A DNA stretch of 37,849 nucleotides from Pseudonocardia sulfidoxydans NBRC 16205. Its GTDB lineage: Bacteria; Actinomycetota; Actinomycetes; Mycobacteriales; Pseudonocardiaceae. The position numbers and the translations under genes were made by a program. The stretch covers positions 1 to 37,849 of the forward strand of contig NZ_BJVJ01000059.1 in assembly GCF_007989085.1 (NCBI RefSeq). Direction: 5' to 3'. The notes beneath the pieces are model-generated. The model was not told the origin of the DNA, did not search any database, and saw only the letters and a program-made list of their open reading frames with translations. Of this stretch, positions 24,001 through 34,217 are shown one piece after another (the first letter of the stretch is position 1; every line of letters begins with the position of its first letter).

Positions 24001-24002
24001 GG

Positions 24003-24719
24003 TCAGTCCGTGTCGTGGTCGTCCGCCCGGACCCAGCCCAGCGCCTGCACGACCCGGTTCCCGACCACCGGCACGAGGACCCAGACCGCGAACGACCACC
24101 CGTGCAGGAGCGGGAAGACCGGGATCGAGAGCGCGAACCCCAGCCCGGTGAGCATCGCGCCCACCCAGCCGCGACGGGCGAACGTCGCGGGTGTCGCGTC
24201 GATGAACATGTGCCGCGACGACAACCGGGAGATCATCGCGGCCAGCAGGAACAGCAGGACGGCCTGGGCGCCGGCGTAGAGCCCGAAGCGCGACCACGTC
24301 AGCTCCTCGCCCTCGCGGACGACCTCGGTGAGGAACGGCGTGAGCACGATGAACAGCAGCCACAGCAGGTTCAGCAGGATCAGCGGCCGGTCGGCCCGGG
24401 CGACCCAGCGGAACGCGCGATGGTGGGCCGACCAGTGGTTGGCGATCGCGATGAAGCTGATCAGGAACGTGAGATAGGTGAAGGACTCCTCGCCGATGCT
24501 GCGCCACAGCTCGGCGTCGGTCTCGCCGCGAGGCACCGGCAGGTCGATGGCGAGCAGCGTGATCGCGATGGCGACGACCGCGTCGGAGAAGAAGGCGAGC
24601 CGCTCGGCCGCACCGCGGGCGATCTCGGCCGCCGGGGTCGGCGTGTCCGCAGCCGGGGCGACGGGGGCCGTGCCCGCCGACTCCTCGTCGGTGGGCCGCG
24701 CCGGGTCCTCGGACGTCAT
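24003..24719 (-). CDS. TMEM175-family (DUF1211) potassium channel protein
   Basis: 238 residues. After a ~38-residue acidic, Pro-rich cytoplasmic N-terminus comes RLAFFSDAVVAIAITLLAIDL, the family signature RxxxFSDAVxAIxITL in the first TM helix. Five further hydrophobic segments follow (YLTFLISFIAIANHW, LILLNLLWLLFIVLTPF, LYAGAQAVLLFLLAAMI, WVGAMLTGLGFALSI, FAVWVLVPVVG), making six in total. Bacterial TMEM175 proteins are tetrameric K+-leak channels. The HRAFRWV motif after TM2 is also typical. The start ATG at 24719 is preceded by GGGGG on its strand. Confidence 0.9.
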   Translation of the reverse strand: MTSEDPARPTDEESAGTAPVAPAADTPTPAAEIARGAAERLAFFSDAVVAIAITLLAIDLPVPRGETDAELWRSIGEESFTYLTFLISFIAIANHWSAHHRAFRWVARADRPLILLNLLWLLFIVLTPFLTEVVREGEELTWSRFGLYAGAQAVLLFLLAAMISRLSSRHMFIDATPATFARRGWVGAMLTGLGFALSIPVFPLLHGWSFAVWVLVPVVGNRVVQALGWVRADDHDTD

Positions 24720-24762
24720 GGGGGGAGCGTAGTGATCTCCCGCACCGGCCCGGAAGGATCGT

Positions 24763-25449
24763 TCACAGGTGCTTGAGCGCTTCCTTGCGCGACAGCGGTG
24801 ACAGCTGCGGGTGGCTGTCGGCGAACGCCCGCACCCAGCCCGGGTCGGTCCGGGCGTACTGGCGCAGGGCCCACCCGATGCCCTTGCGCAGGAAGAAGTC
24901 CCGGTCGTCGATGCTGGCCTCGATCGCGTCGGTGAGCAGGTCGAGGTCGGTGTCGCCCTTGGCCTGCAGCTGGCAGATGATCGACGTGCGGCGCAGCCAC
25001 GGGTCGGGATCGGTGGACCAGGCCACGACGACGGGCCGCAGCTGCACGGGGTGGGCGCGCAGCAGCGGCCCGATCCGCCGGGAGGCGATCTCGTCGACGT
25101 GGTCCCACCAGGCGCCGGTGACGATCCAGTGCCGCAGCCGCGGCACCCACGACGGGTCGACGAGGCGCGCGTAGCGGCGGTGCCCGACGAGCCCGGTGGC
25201 GAGGTAGCGCTCCTCGCGCCGGGTGGCGCCGTCCCACAGCGCGTCGGCCGCGGGTCCGACCTCGTCGTCGGGGAGCGGGTGGAACTCGACCAGCGCGCGC
25301 AGCAACGTCTCCCGTGCCGGGGCGGGGACGCCGTGGAACGGCATCTCCGACTTCATGTAACGCTGCATGTCGGCGGCCGCGGCCGTGTCGCCGAGATCGG
25401 CGAGCCCCGCGCGGGCGGCGGCGACCAGGTCGGAGGCTGCGTCCGTCAT
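24763..25449 (-). CDS. DNA alkylation repair protein (AlkD-like HEAT repeat)
   Basis: 228 residues, all helical. Family landmarks are YMKSEMPFHGVPAPARE near the N-terminus, ADALWDGATRREERYLATGLV, the aromatic WIVTGAWWDHVDEIASRRIGP is the stretch near residues 110-130, and FFLRKGIGWALRQYARTDPGWVRAF. AlkD excises N3- and N7-alkylpurines by a HEAT-repeat fold without base flipping; the conserved W-D-x-x-D region supports that chemistry. I chose the ATG at 25449; an upstream start at 25473 would add eight residues. The gene is divergent from argC with 73 bases between, where the ARG boxes lie. Confidence 0.88.
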   Translation of the reverse strand: MTDAASDLVAAARAGLADLGDTAAAADMQRYMKSEMPFHGVPAPARETLLRALVEFHPLPDDEVGPAADALWDGATRREERYLATGLVGHRRYARLVDPSWVPRLRHWIVTGAWWDHVDEIASRRIGPLLRAHPVQLRPVVVAWSTDPDPWLRRTSIICQLQAKGDTDLDLLTDAIEASIDDRDFFLRKGIGWALRQYARTDPGWVRAFADSHPQLSPLSRKEALKHL

Positions 25450-25485
25450 GTGGCGAACCCTACGGCCGGGCACCGACGGAACCGC

Positions 25486-25523
25486 GTTGCATCGTCATTC
25501 GAGGCTGTGCATAATCATCCACG
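25486..25523 (+). promoter_or_regulatory. Tandem ARG boxes covering the argC promoter
   Basis: Two ArgR-type sites fit TGNATNNNNATNCA: TGCATCGTCATTCG at 25488-25501 (one mismatch at the last base) and TGCATAATCATCCA at 25508-25521 (exact). Their centres are 20 bases apart, the usual spacing for paired ARG boxes bound by one ArgR hexamer. The second box reaches the argC start codon. The ArgR protein is encoded in the same operon, so feedback repression by arginine is expected. Confidence 0.7.
25487..25515 (+). promoter_or_regulatory. argC promoter, predicted leaderless
   Basis: TTGCAT (25487-25492) and CATAAT (25510-25515) are separated by 17 bases. The start site should fall 7-8 bases after the -10, at or within a base of the GTG at 25523, implying a leaderless argC mRNA. 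Both hexamers lie inside the ARG boxes, so ArgR binding would exclude RNA polymerase. Confidence 0.6.
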
Positions 25524-26554
25524 TGATCAGGGCAGCGGTGGCAGGGGCGAGCGGGTACGCGGGAGGCGAGCTGCTCCGGCTGCTCCTCGCGCACCCGGAC
25601 GTCGAGATCGGAACGCTCACGGCGGGCGGCAACGCCGGCACGCGACTCGGGGAGCTGCAGCCGCACCTGCTGCCGCTGGCCGACCGCGTCCTCGCCGAGA
25701 CCACCGCGGACACGCTCGCGGGCCACGACGTCGTCTTCCTCGCCCTCCCGCACGGCCACTCCGCGGCCATCGCCGCCGAGCTGGGCGACGACACGCTCGT
25801 CGTCGACTGCGGGGCCGACCACCGGCTCGCCGACTCCGACGCCTGGGACCGCTGGTACGGCGGCGAGCACGCCGGGCACTGGCCCTACGGCCTGCCCGAG
25901 CTCCCCGGCGGCCGCGACGCGCTGGCGGGCACGAAGAGGGTCGCGGTTCCCGGCTGCTATCCGACGGTGTCGAGCCTCGCGCTCGTCCCCGCGCTGGTCG
26001 GGGGCCTCGTCGAGCCCGAGGTCGTGATCACCGCGGTCACCGGCACCTCGGGTGCGGGCAAGTCGCTCAAACCGCACCTGCTGGGCGCGGAGGTGATGGG
26101 GTCGCTGTCGGCCTACGGCGTCGGCGGCGTGCACCGGCACACCCCGGAGATCATGCAGAACCTCTCGGCCGCGTGTGGCGGGCCGGTCTCGGTGAGCTTC
26201 ACCCCGGTCCTCGCGCCGCTGCCGCGCGGCATCCTCGCCTCCTGCTCGGCCCCGGTCGCGGGCGACGTGGCGGGCGCGGCCGAGGCCGTCCGCGAGGCCT
26301 ACGAGAAGGCGTACGCCGACGAGCCGTTCGTCCACCTGCTGCCCGCCGGCCAGTGGCCGACGACGGGCGCGGTGCTGGGCTCGAACGTCGTCGCGCTGCA
26401 GGTCGCCGTCGACGCCGACGCGCGACGCGTCGTCGTCGTCGGTGCCGTCGACAACCTCGCGAAGGGCACCGCCGGCGCCGCCGTGCAGTGCATGAACATC
26501 GCGCTCGGTCTGCCCGAGACCGCCGGGTTGCCGCTCACCGGCGTCGCGCCCTGA
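25523..26554 (+). CDS. argC: N-acetyl-gamma-glutamyl-phosphate reductase
   Basis: 343 residues. Third step of arginine synthesis: NADPH-dependent reduction of N-acetylglutamyl-phosphate to the semialdehyde. The N-terminal Rossmann motif is AAVAGASGYAGGELLRLL. The catalytic Cys is in VAVPGCYPT, and the GTSGAGKSLKP and RGILASCSAP segments are typical. The GTG at 25523 puts the Rossmann strand at residue 3 and coincides with the predicted transcription start. First gene of argCJBDFRGH. Confidence 0.97.
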   Translation: MIRAAVAGASGYAGGELLRLLLAHPDVEIGTLTAGGNAGTRLGELQPHLLPLADRVLAETTADTLAGHDVVFLALPHGHSAAIAAELGDDTLVVDCGADHRLADSDAWDRWYGGEHAGHWPYGLPELPGGRDALAGTKRVAVPGCYPTVSSLALVPALVGGLVEPEVVITAVTGTSGAGKSLKPHLLGAEVMGSLSAYGVGGVHRHTPEIMQNLSAACGGPVSVSFTPVLAPLPRGILASCSAPVAGDVAGAAEAVREAYEKAYADEPFVHLLPAGQWPTTGAVLGSNVVALQVAVDADARRVVVVGAVDNLAKGTAGAAVQCMNIALGLPETAGLPLTGVAP

Positions 26555-26587
26555 CCGGCGTCGCTGCCTGAACTCGAAGGACCGCAC

Positions 26588-27748
26588 ATGACCGTCACCA
26601 CCCCGAGCGGGTTCCGGGCCGCAGGCGTCGCCGCCGGCATCAAGTCCGACGACCGGCTCGACCTCGCCCTCGTCGTCAACGACGGCCCCGACCACCACGC
26701 CGCGGGCGTCTTCACCCGCAACAAGGTCAAGGCCGCGCCCGTCCTGTGGTCCGAGCAGGTCCTCGGGACCCGCGCGCTGCGCGCGGTCGTCCTCAACTCC
26801 GGCGGGGCCAACGCCTGCACCGGCCCCGAGGGCTTCCAGGTCGCGCACGCCACCGCCGAGAAGGCCGCCGAGGTCCTGGGCTGCGGCGCGATCGAGGTCG
26901 CCGTGTGCTCGACGGGGCTGATCGGCAAGCAGCTCCCGCGCGACACCGTCCTCGCGGGCGTCGAGAAGGCCGCGGGCGCGCTCGACTCCACGAGCGCCGC
27001 CGCCCTCGCCGCCGCGTCGGCGATCATGACGACCGACACCGTCGCCAAGCAGGCCGCCCACACCGACCCGGCGGGCTGGAGCGTCGGCGGGCTGACCAAG
27101 GGCGCGGGCATGATCGCGCCCTCGATGGCCACGATGCTCTCGGTCGTCACCACCGACGCCGTCGTCGACCCGGCCGACCTGGACCCGGCCCTGCGTGCCG
27201 CGGTCCGCGTCAGCTTCGACCGCCTCGACGTCGACGGCTCGATGTCGACCAACGACACCGTGCTGCTGCTCGCGTCCGGCGCCTCCGGGGTGCGGGCGGG
27301 CGCCGAGGAGCTCACCGCCGCGCTGACCACGGTGTGCCGCGACCTCGCGAGGCAGATGCAGGCCGACGCCGAGGGCGTCACCAAGCGGATCCTGGTGCGC
27401 GTCACCGGCGCCCGCACCGAGGACGAGGCCGTCACCGTCGCCCGGACGGTCGCCCGCGACTCGCTGGTCAAGACCGCGCTGTTCGGGTCCGACGGCAACT
27501 GGGGCCGCGTCGCCGCGGCCGTCGGCTACTCCGACGCCCACGTCGACCCCGGGAGCCTCGACATCACGATCAACGACGTCCTGCTCTGCAAGGGCGGCGT
27601 CGCCGCGGGCGGGCGCACCGACGCCGACCTGTCCGGCGAGGACATCGTCGTCGAGATCGCGCTGGGCCTGGCCGACGGCGAGGCCGAGATCCTCACGACC
27701 GACCTCTCGCACGCGTACGTGGAGGAGAACAGTGCCTACCCCTCCTGA
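26588..27748 (+). CDS. argJ: Bifunctional glutamate N-acetyltransferase / ornithine acetyltransferase
   Basis: 386 residues. ArgJ transfers acetyl from N-acetylornithine to glutamate, recycling acetyl groups in the arginine pathway. It is made as a precursor that cuts itself before a Thr; the site KGAGMIAPSMATML places this nucleophile at Thr182. The NSGGANACTG oxyanion-type motif (70-79) and C-terminal block FGSDGNWGRV are also present. Its 3' end overlaps argB by 17 bases. Confidence 0.97.
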   Translation: MTVTTPSGFRAAGVAAGIKSDDRLDLALVVNDGPDHHAAGVFTRNKVKAAPVLWSEQVLGTRALRAVVLNSGGANACTGPEGFQVAHATAEKAAEVLGCGAIEVAVCSTGLIGKQLPRDTVLAGVEKAAGALDSTSAAALAAASAIMTTDTVAKQAAHTDPAGWSVGGLTKGAGMIAPSMATMLSVVTTDAVVDPADLDPALRAAVRVSFDRLDVDGSMSTNDTVLLLASGASGVRAGAEELTAALTTVCRDLARQMQADAEGVTKRILVRVTGARTEDEAVTVARTVARDSLVKTALFGSDGNWGRVAAAVGYSDAHVDPGSLDITINDVLLCKGGVAAGGRTDADLSGEDIVVEIALGLADGEAEILTTDLSHAYVEENSAYPS

Positions 27749-28643
27749 CGCCACCAAGAGCTCCGCGGCGGCCCGGCTCGAGCACGCCGGTGAGAAGGCC
27801 GGCGTCCTCGCCGAGGCGCTCCCGTGGCTGCAGCGTTTCCACGGCAAGATCGTCGTCGTGAAGTACGGCGGCAACGCCATGATCGACGAGGAGCTCAAGC
27901 AGGCGTTCGCCCAGGACATGGTGTTCCTGCGCCTGGCCGGCATCCACCCCGTCGTCGTCCACGGCGGCGGCCCGCAGATCAGCGCCATGCTCGCGCGGCT
28001 CGGCCTGCCGGGGGAGTTCCGCGGCGGGCTGCGCGTCACCACACCCGAGACGGTCGACGTCGTGCGCATGGTGCTCGTCGGCCAGGTCGGGCGGGAGCTC
28101 GTCGGGCTGATCAACCAGCACGGCCCCTACGCCGTCGGCCTGTCCGGCGAGGACGCGGGCCTGTTCACCGCGGAGAAGCGCACCGCGCTCGTCGGCGGCG
28201 AGGAGGTCGACATCGGCCTGGTCGGCGACGTCGTGCGGGTCAACCCGGACGCGGTGCTCGACATCGTCGCCGCCGGGCGCATCCCCGTCGTCGCGGGTGT
28301 GGCGCCCGACGTCGACGGACAGGTCTACAACATCAACGCCGACAGCGCCGCCGCGGCGCTCGCCGGCGCCCTCGACGCCGCGAAGCTCGTGGTGCTCACC
28401 GACGTCGAAGGGCTGTACGAGAACTACCCCGACCCCGACTCGATCATCAGCGAGCTCACCGCCGACCAGCTGGAGCCGATGCTCCCGGCGCTGGAGAGCG
28501 GGATGGCGCCGAAGATGGAGGCCTGCCTGCGGGCGGTGCGCGACGGGGTCGGCCAGGCACACGTGATCGACGGGCGGGTACCGCACTCGGTGCTGCTCGA
28601 GGTGTTCACGTCCGATGGAGTCGGAACGATGGTGATCCCATGA
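27732..28643 (+). CDS. argB: Acetylglutamate kinase
   Basis: 303 residues. Phosphorylates N-acetylglutamate, usually the arginine-inhibited step. Amino-acid-kinase-fold motifs: KIVVVKYGGNAMID, VVVHGGGPQIS, GLVGDVVRVN and VYNINADSAAAALAGAL. A ~35-residue N-terminal extension (KSSAAARLEHAGEKAGVLAEAL) forms the helix found in arginine-sensitive hexameric enzymes, so feedback inhibition is likely. The GTG start at 27732 has GGAGGAG just upstream inside argJ, with a 17-base overlap. Confidence 0.97.
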   Translation: MPTPPDATKSSAAARLEHAGEKAGVLAEALPWLQRFHGKIVVVKYGGNAMIDEELKQAFAQDMVFLRLAGIHPVVVHGGGPQISAMLARLGLPGEFRGGLRVTTPETVDVVRMVLVGQVGRELVGLINQHGPYAVGLSGEDAGLFTAEKRTALVGGEEVDIGLVGDVVRVNPDAVLDIVAAGRIPVVAGVAPDVDGQVYNINADSAAAALAGALDAAKLVVLTDVEGLYENYPDPDSIISELTADQLEPMLPALESGMAPKMEACLRAVRDGVGQAHVIDGRVPHSVLLEVFTSDGVGTMVIP

Positions 28644-29827
28644 CCCAGGAGTCGTACGCGGACCGGTGGCGGGCCGCGATGATGAACAACTACGGCACCC
28701 CGCCGGTCGCGCTGGTGCGCGGCGAGGGCGCCGAGGTCTGGGACGCCGACGGCCGCCGCTACCTCGACCTGTTGGGCGGGATCGCCGTCAACGCCCTCGG
28801 CCACGCCCACCCGGCGGTCGTCGACGCCGTCACCCGGCAGGTGTCGACGCTCGGGCACACCTCGAACCTCTACGTCAACGAGCCCGCGCTCGCCCTGGCG
28901 GAGAAGCTCCTCGAACTGCTCGGCGCCCCCGGCGCGCGCGTGCTGTTCGGCAACTCCGGCGCCGAGGCCAACGAGGCCGCGTTCAAGATCGCGCGGCGCA
29001 CCGGCCGGCCGAACATCATCGCCGCGGAGAACGCGTTCCACGGCCGGACGATGGGCGCGCTCGCGCTCACCGGGCAGCCCGCCAAGCGCACGCCGTTCGA
29101 GCCGCTGCCCGCGGGCGTCTCGCACATCCCCTACGGCGACGTCGACGCCCTCGACAAGGCCGTGGACTCCGACACGGCCGCCGTGTTCCTCGAACCGATC
29201 ATGGGCGAGGCCGGCGTCGTCATCCCGCCGGAGGGCTACCTGAAGGCCGCGCGCGAGATCACCGCCGGGCGGGGCGCGCTGTTGGTCCTCGACGAGGTGC
29301 AGACGGGCATCGGCCGCACCGGAGCCTGGTTCGCCCACCAGCCGCTGGGCATCGTGCCCGACGTCGTGACGCTCGCGAAGGGCCTCGGCGGCGGACTGCC
29401 CATCGGTGCCTGCATCGGCATCGGCGCGGCCGCGGACCTGCTCGAACCCGGCCACCACGGCACGACCTTCGGCGGCAACCCCGTCAGCTGCGCCGCCGCC
29501 ATGGCGGTCCTGACGACGATCGAGGCCGACGGGCTGCTCGAGCACGTCACCCGCGTCGGCAAGGAGATCGTGACCGGCGTCGAGGGGCTGGGCCACCCGC
29601 TGGTCGACCACGTCGACGCCGCCGGGCTGCTCGTCGGCATCGCGCTGACGCAGCCGGTCTCGGCCGACGTCGCCAACGCTGCCCGCGACGCCGGGTTCCT
29701 CGTCAACAACGCCGTGCCCGACCGGGTCCGGCTCGCCCCGCCGCTGGTCCTCACCGAGGCCCAGGCCGGCGAGTTCCTGGCCGCGCTGCCCGGGCTCCTC
29801 GACTCCGCGAACGGACCGTCCTCGTGA
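28640..29827 (+). CDS. argD: Acetylornithine aminotransferase
   Basis: 395 residues, fold-type I PLP enzyme that makes N-acetylornithine from the semialdehyde with glutamate. Visible: FGNSGAEANEAAFKIAR, NAFHGRTMGAL, the PLP-phosphate/ring Asp in LLVLDEVQTGIGRTG and the Schiff-base Lys247 in TLAKGLGGGLPIGA. GTTFGGNPVSCAAA is the following binding loop. The ATG overlaps the argB stop (ATGA) and the stop overlaps the argF GTG. Confidence 0.97.
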   Translation: MTQESYADRWRAAMMNNYGTPPVALVRGEGAEVWDADGRRYLDLLGGIAVNALGHAHPAVVDAVTRQVSTLGHTSNLYVNEPALALAEKLLELLGAPGARVLFGNSGAEANEAAFKIARRTGRPNIIAAENAFHGRTMGALALTGQPAKRTPFEPLPAGVSHIPYGDVDALDKAVDSDTAAVFLEPIMGEAGVVIPPEGYLKAAREITAGRGALLVLDEVQTGIGRTGAWFAHQPLGIVPDVVTLAKGLGGGLPIGACIGIGAAADLLEPGHHGTTFGGNPVSCAAAMAVLTTIEADGLLEHVTRVGKEIVTGVEGLGHPLVDHVDAAGLLVGIALTQPVSADVANAARDAGFLVNNAVPDRVRLAPPLVLTEAQAGEFLAALPGLLDSANGPSS

Positions 29828-30783
29828 TCCGCCATCTCCTGCGCGACGACGACCTCACCCCCGACGAGCAGCGCGAGGTCCTCGACCTCGCCGACGCGAT
29901 GAAGGCCGACCGGTTCGGCCACAAGCCGCTCGCCGGGCCGCGGTCGGTCGCGGTGATCTTCGACAAGTCCTCCACCCGGACCCGGGTGTCGTTCGAGGTG
30001 GGCATCGCCGAGCTCGGCGGCACCCCGCTGATCATGGACGCGGGTTCCAGCCAGCTCGGCCGCGGCGAGACGATCTCCGACACCGCACGCGTGCTGTCGC
30101 GCTACGTCGACGCCGTCGTGTGGCGCACCGGCGCGCAGGCGCGCATCGAGGAGATGGCCGCCGCGGCGACCGTCCCCGTCGTCAACGCGCTGACCGACGA
30201 GTTCCACCCCTGCCAGGTCCTGGCCGACCTGCAGACGATCCGCGAGCGCAAGGGCCGTCTCACCGGGCTCACGCTGACCTACTTCGGCGACGGCGCCAAC
30301 AACATGGCGCACTCGCTGCTGCTGGGTGGCGCGACCGCCGGCCTGCACGTGCGGGTCTGTGCGCCGCAGGGTTTCGCGCCGAACCCGCAGTTCCTGGCCG
30401 ACGCCAAGTCGCGCGCGGCCGAGACCGGCGGCAGCGTCGACGTCGTCGCCGACCCGCACGCCGCGGCCGACGGCGCCGACGTCCTCGTCACCGACACGTG
30501 GGTGTCGATGGGTCAGGAGAACGACGGCCTCGACCGCATGGCGCCGTTCCGCGCGATGCAGCTCAACGCCGACCTGCTCGCCCGCGGTGCCGACGACGCG
30601 ATCGTCATGCACTGCCTGCCCGCCCACCGCGGCGACGAGATCACCGACGAGGTGATCGACGGCCCGGCGTCGGTGGTGTGGGACGAGGCCGAGAACCGGC
30701 TGCACGCGCAGAAGGCGCTGCTGAGCTGGCTGCTCGCGAAGTCGGCCGCGCAGCGTGTGGGATCGGTGCGGGCGCCGCGATGA
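29824..30783 (+). CDS. argF: Ornithine carbamoyltransferase
   Basis: 319 residues. Makes citrulline from ornithine and carbamoyl phosphate. Carbamoyl-phosphate motifs SSTRTRVSFE and HPCQVLADLQT, ornithine loop VSMGQE and catalytic HCLPAHRG are all present. The GTG at 29824 overlaps the argD stop (GTGA); the stop overlaps argR as ATGA, indicating translational coupling along the operon. Confidence 0.97.
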   Translation: MIRHLLRDDDLTPDEQREVLDLADAMKADRFGHKPLAGPRSVAVIFDKSSTRTRVSFEVGIAELGGTPLIMDAGSSQLGRGETISDTARVLSRYVDAVVWRTGAQARIEEMAAAATVPVVNALTDEFHPCQVLADLQTIRERKGRLTGLTLTYFGDGANNMAHSLLLGGATAGLHVRVCAPQGFAPNPQFLADAKSRAAETGGSVDVVADPHAAADGADVLVTDTWVSMGQENDGLDRMAPFRAMQLNADLLARGADDAIVMHCLPAHRGDEITDEVIDGPASVVWDEAENRLHAQKALLSWLLAKSAAQRVGSVRAPR

Positions 30784-31268
30784 CAGCCGCGCGCAGCGGC
30801 GCCGCGACGCGGCCGGCACGCCAGGCCCGGATCGCGGAGCTGATCCGCGACCGGGCCGTGCACAGCCAGACCGAGTTGCTCGGCCTGCTGGAGGCCGACG
30901 GCATCGCCACGACGCAGGCGACGCTGTCGCGCGACCTCGACGAGCTGGGCGCGATGAAGCTGCGCGGCGCCGACGGCGGCACCGCCACGTACGTCATCCC
31001 CGACGACGGCAGTCCGGTGCGCGGCGTCGAGGGCGGCACCGCACGGCTGGCGCGGTTGCTGGGGGAGGTGCTCGTGTCCGCGGACGCGAGTGGCAACCTT
31101 GCGGTGCTGCGCACTCCGCCGGGTGCCGCCCAGTACCTTGCGAGCGCACTCGACCGCGCGGCGCTGAACGACGTCGTCGGCACGATCGCGGGCGACGACA
31201 CTCTGCTGGTGGTGGCCCGCGAGCCGCTCACCGGCGCACAGCTCGTCGAACGCCTGCGCGAGCTCTGA
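30780..31268 (+). CDS. argR: Arginine repressor
   Basis: 162 residues. N-terminal winged helix (ARIAELIRDRAVHSQTELLGLL, then TTQATLSRDLDELGAMK with the SR recognition helix). A C-terminal oligomerisation/arginine-binding domain contains GNLAVLRTPPGAAQYLASALD and GTIAGDDTLLVVARE, with the conserved GDD. Forms an arginine-dependent hexamer that binds ARG boxes; two such boxes lie at the argC promoter. Encoded within the operon it controls, as in mycobacteria and streptomycetes. Confidence 0.97.
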   Translation: MTAARSGAATRPARQARIAELIRDRAVHSQTELLGLLEADGIATTQATLSRDLDELGAMKLRGADGGTATYVIPDDGSPVRGVEGGTARLARLLGEVLVSADASGNLAVLRTPPGAAQYLASALDRAALNDVVGTIAGDDTLLVVAREPLTGAQLVERLREL

Positions 31269-31362
31269 CCCGTACCACCGTCGCCCCGTACCACGTCGCG
31301 CGGCCCCGACCGTGCGCGAGACCCGCGAGAACTCGCGAGAATTCGACAAGGAGCACCAACCC
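31269..31362 (+). repeat. argR-argG spacer with short direct repeats
   Basis: This 94-base spacer, the only substantial gap in the arg operon besides argC-argJ, carries CCCGTACCAC twice (31269-31278, 31285-31294) and CGCGAGA three times (31315, 31324, 31334). An AAGGAG ribosome site at 31348-31353 serves argG. No ARG box or convincing promoter is visible. Confidence 0.45.
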
Positions 31363-32810
31363 GTGAGCAAGGTCCTGACCTCCCTCCCCGTGGGAGAGCG
31401 CATCGGCATCGCCTTCTCCGGGGGGCTCGACACGTCCGTGGCGGTCGCCTGGATGCGCGACAAGGGCGGGATCCCGTGCACGTACACCGCCGACCTCGGC
31501 CAGTACGACGAGCTCGACATCTCCGGCGTCCCGACCCGCGCGAAGCAGTACGGCGCCGAGATCGCCCGTGCCGTCGACATCAAGCCGCAGCTGGTCGCGG
31601 AGGGGCTCGCGGCGCTCGCGTGCGGCGCGTTCCACATCCGCTCCGGCGGGCGCACCTACTTCAACACCACCCCGCTGGGCCGCGCCGTCACCGGCACGCT
31701 GCTGGTGCGCGCGATGCAGGCCGACGAGGTCAACATCTGGGGCGACGGGTCGACCTTCAAGGGCAACGACATCGAGCGGTTCTACCGCTACGGCCTGCTG
31801 GCCAACCCGGAGCTGCGCATCTACAAGCCGTGGCTCGACGCCGACTTCGTCGAGGAGCTCGGCGGCCGTGACGAGATGAGCCGCTGGCTCACCGCGCACG
31901 ACCTGCCCTACCGCGACTCCGCGGAGAAGGCGTACTCGACCGACGCCAACATCTGGGGCGCCACGCACGAGGCCAAGACCCTCGAGCACCTCGACGTGTC
32001 GCTGGAGACGGTCGAGCCGATCATGGGCGTCAAGTTCTGGGACCCGTCCGTCGAGATCGGCACCGAGGACGTCTCGGTCACCTTCGAGGCCGGCTATCCC
32101 GTCGCGATCAACGGCAAGCGCTTCGCCGACGACGTCGCGCTGGTCCTGGAGGCCAACGCGATCGGCGGCCGGCACGGCCTGGGCATGTCCGACCAGATCG
32201 AGAACCGCATCATCGAGGCCAAGTCCCGCGGCATCTACGAGGCGCCCGGCATGGCCCTGCTGTTCATCGCCTACGAGCGGCTGGTCAACGCGATCCACAA
32301 CGAGGACACGGTCGCGAACTACCACAACGAGGGCCGCAAGCTGGGCCGGCTGCTCTACGAGGGCCGCTGGCTCGACCCGCAGGCCCTGATGGTCCGCGAG
32401 TCGGTGCAGCGCTGGATCGCGTCGCTGGTCACGGGCACGGTGACGCTGCGGCTGCGCCGCGGCGACGACTACTCGATCATCGACACCCGCGGTGAGGGCT
32501 TCTCCTACCACCCGGAGCGGCTGTCGATGGAGCGCGTGGAGAACGCCGCGTTCGGGCCGCTCGACCGCATCGGCCAGCTCACGATGCGCAACCTCGACAT
32601 CGCCGACTCCCGGGCCAAGCTGGAGGCCTACGCCGGCCAGCCGCAGGACCAGGGCACCGTCCTCGTCGAGCACGGCACGCTGTTCGGTGAGCTGCCCGCC
32701 GGTGGCTTCGACTCGATCGCGACGGCCGACGAGCCCGCCGACGACGACCCCGGCGCCGCGCTCGACGCCGCCGCCCTCGACGTCGCCGCGCTCGAAGAGG
32801 GGACCGACTG

Positions 32811-32811
<1 letters not shown>
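31363..32811 (+). CDS. argG: Argininosuccinate synthase, long (E. coli-like) type
   Basis: 482 residues. Joins citrulline and aspartate using ATP. The P-loop is AFSGGLDTSVAVAWM. The middle part FNTTPLGRAVTGTLLVRAM, NIWGDGSTFKGNDIERFYRYG and GLGMSDQIENRIIEAKSRGI follows E. coli ArgG, not the ~400-residue mycobacterial form. A C-terminal Asp/Ala-rich tail of about 40 residues extends the usual ~447. The GTG at 31363 has AAGGAG nine bases upstream; an earlier ATG would add a charged leader and is unlikely. Stop and argH start overlap as TGATG. Confidence 0.95.

Positions 32812-34213
<1,402 letters not shown>

Positions 34214-34217
<4 letters not shown>

Noticed and set aside
25460..28114. An 884-codon minus-strand open frame antisense to argC-argJ-argB
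   Set aside because: Composition-driven shadow of three certain genes.
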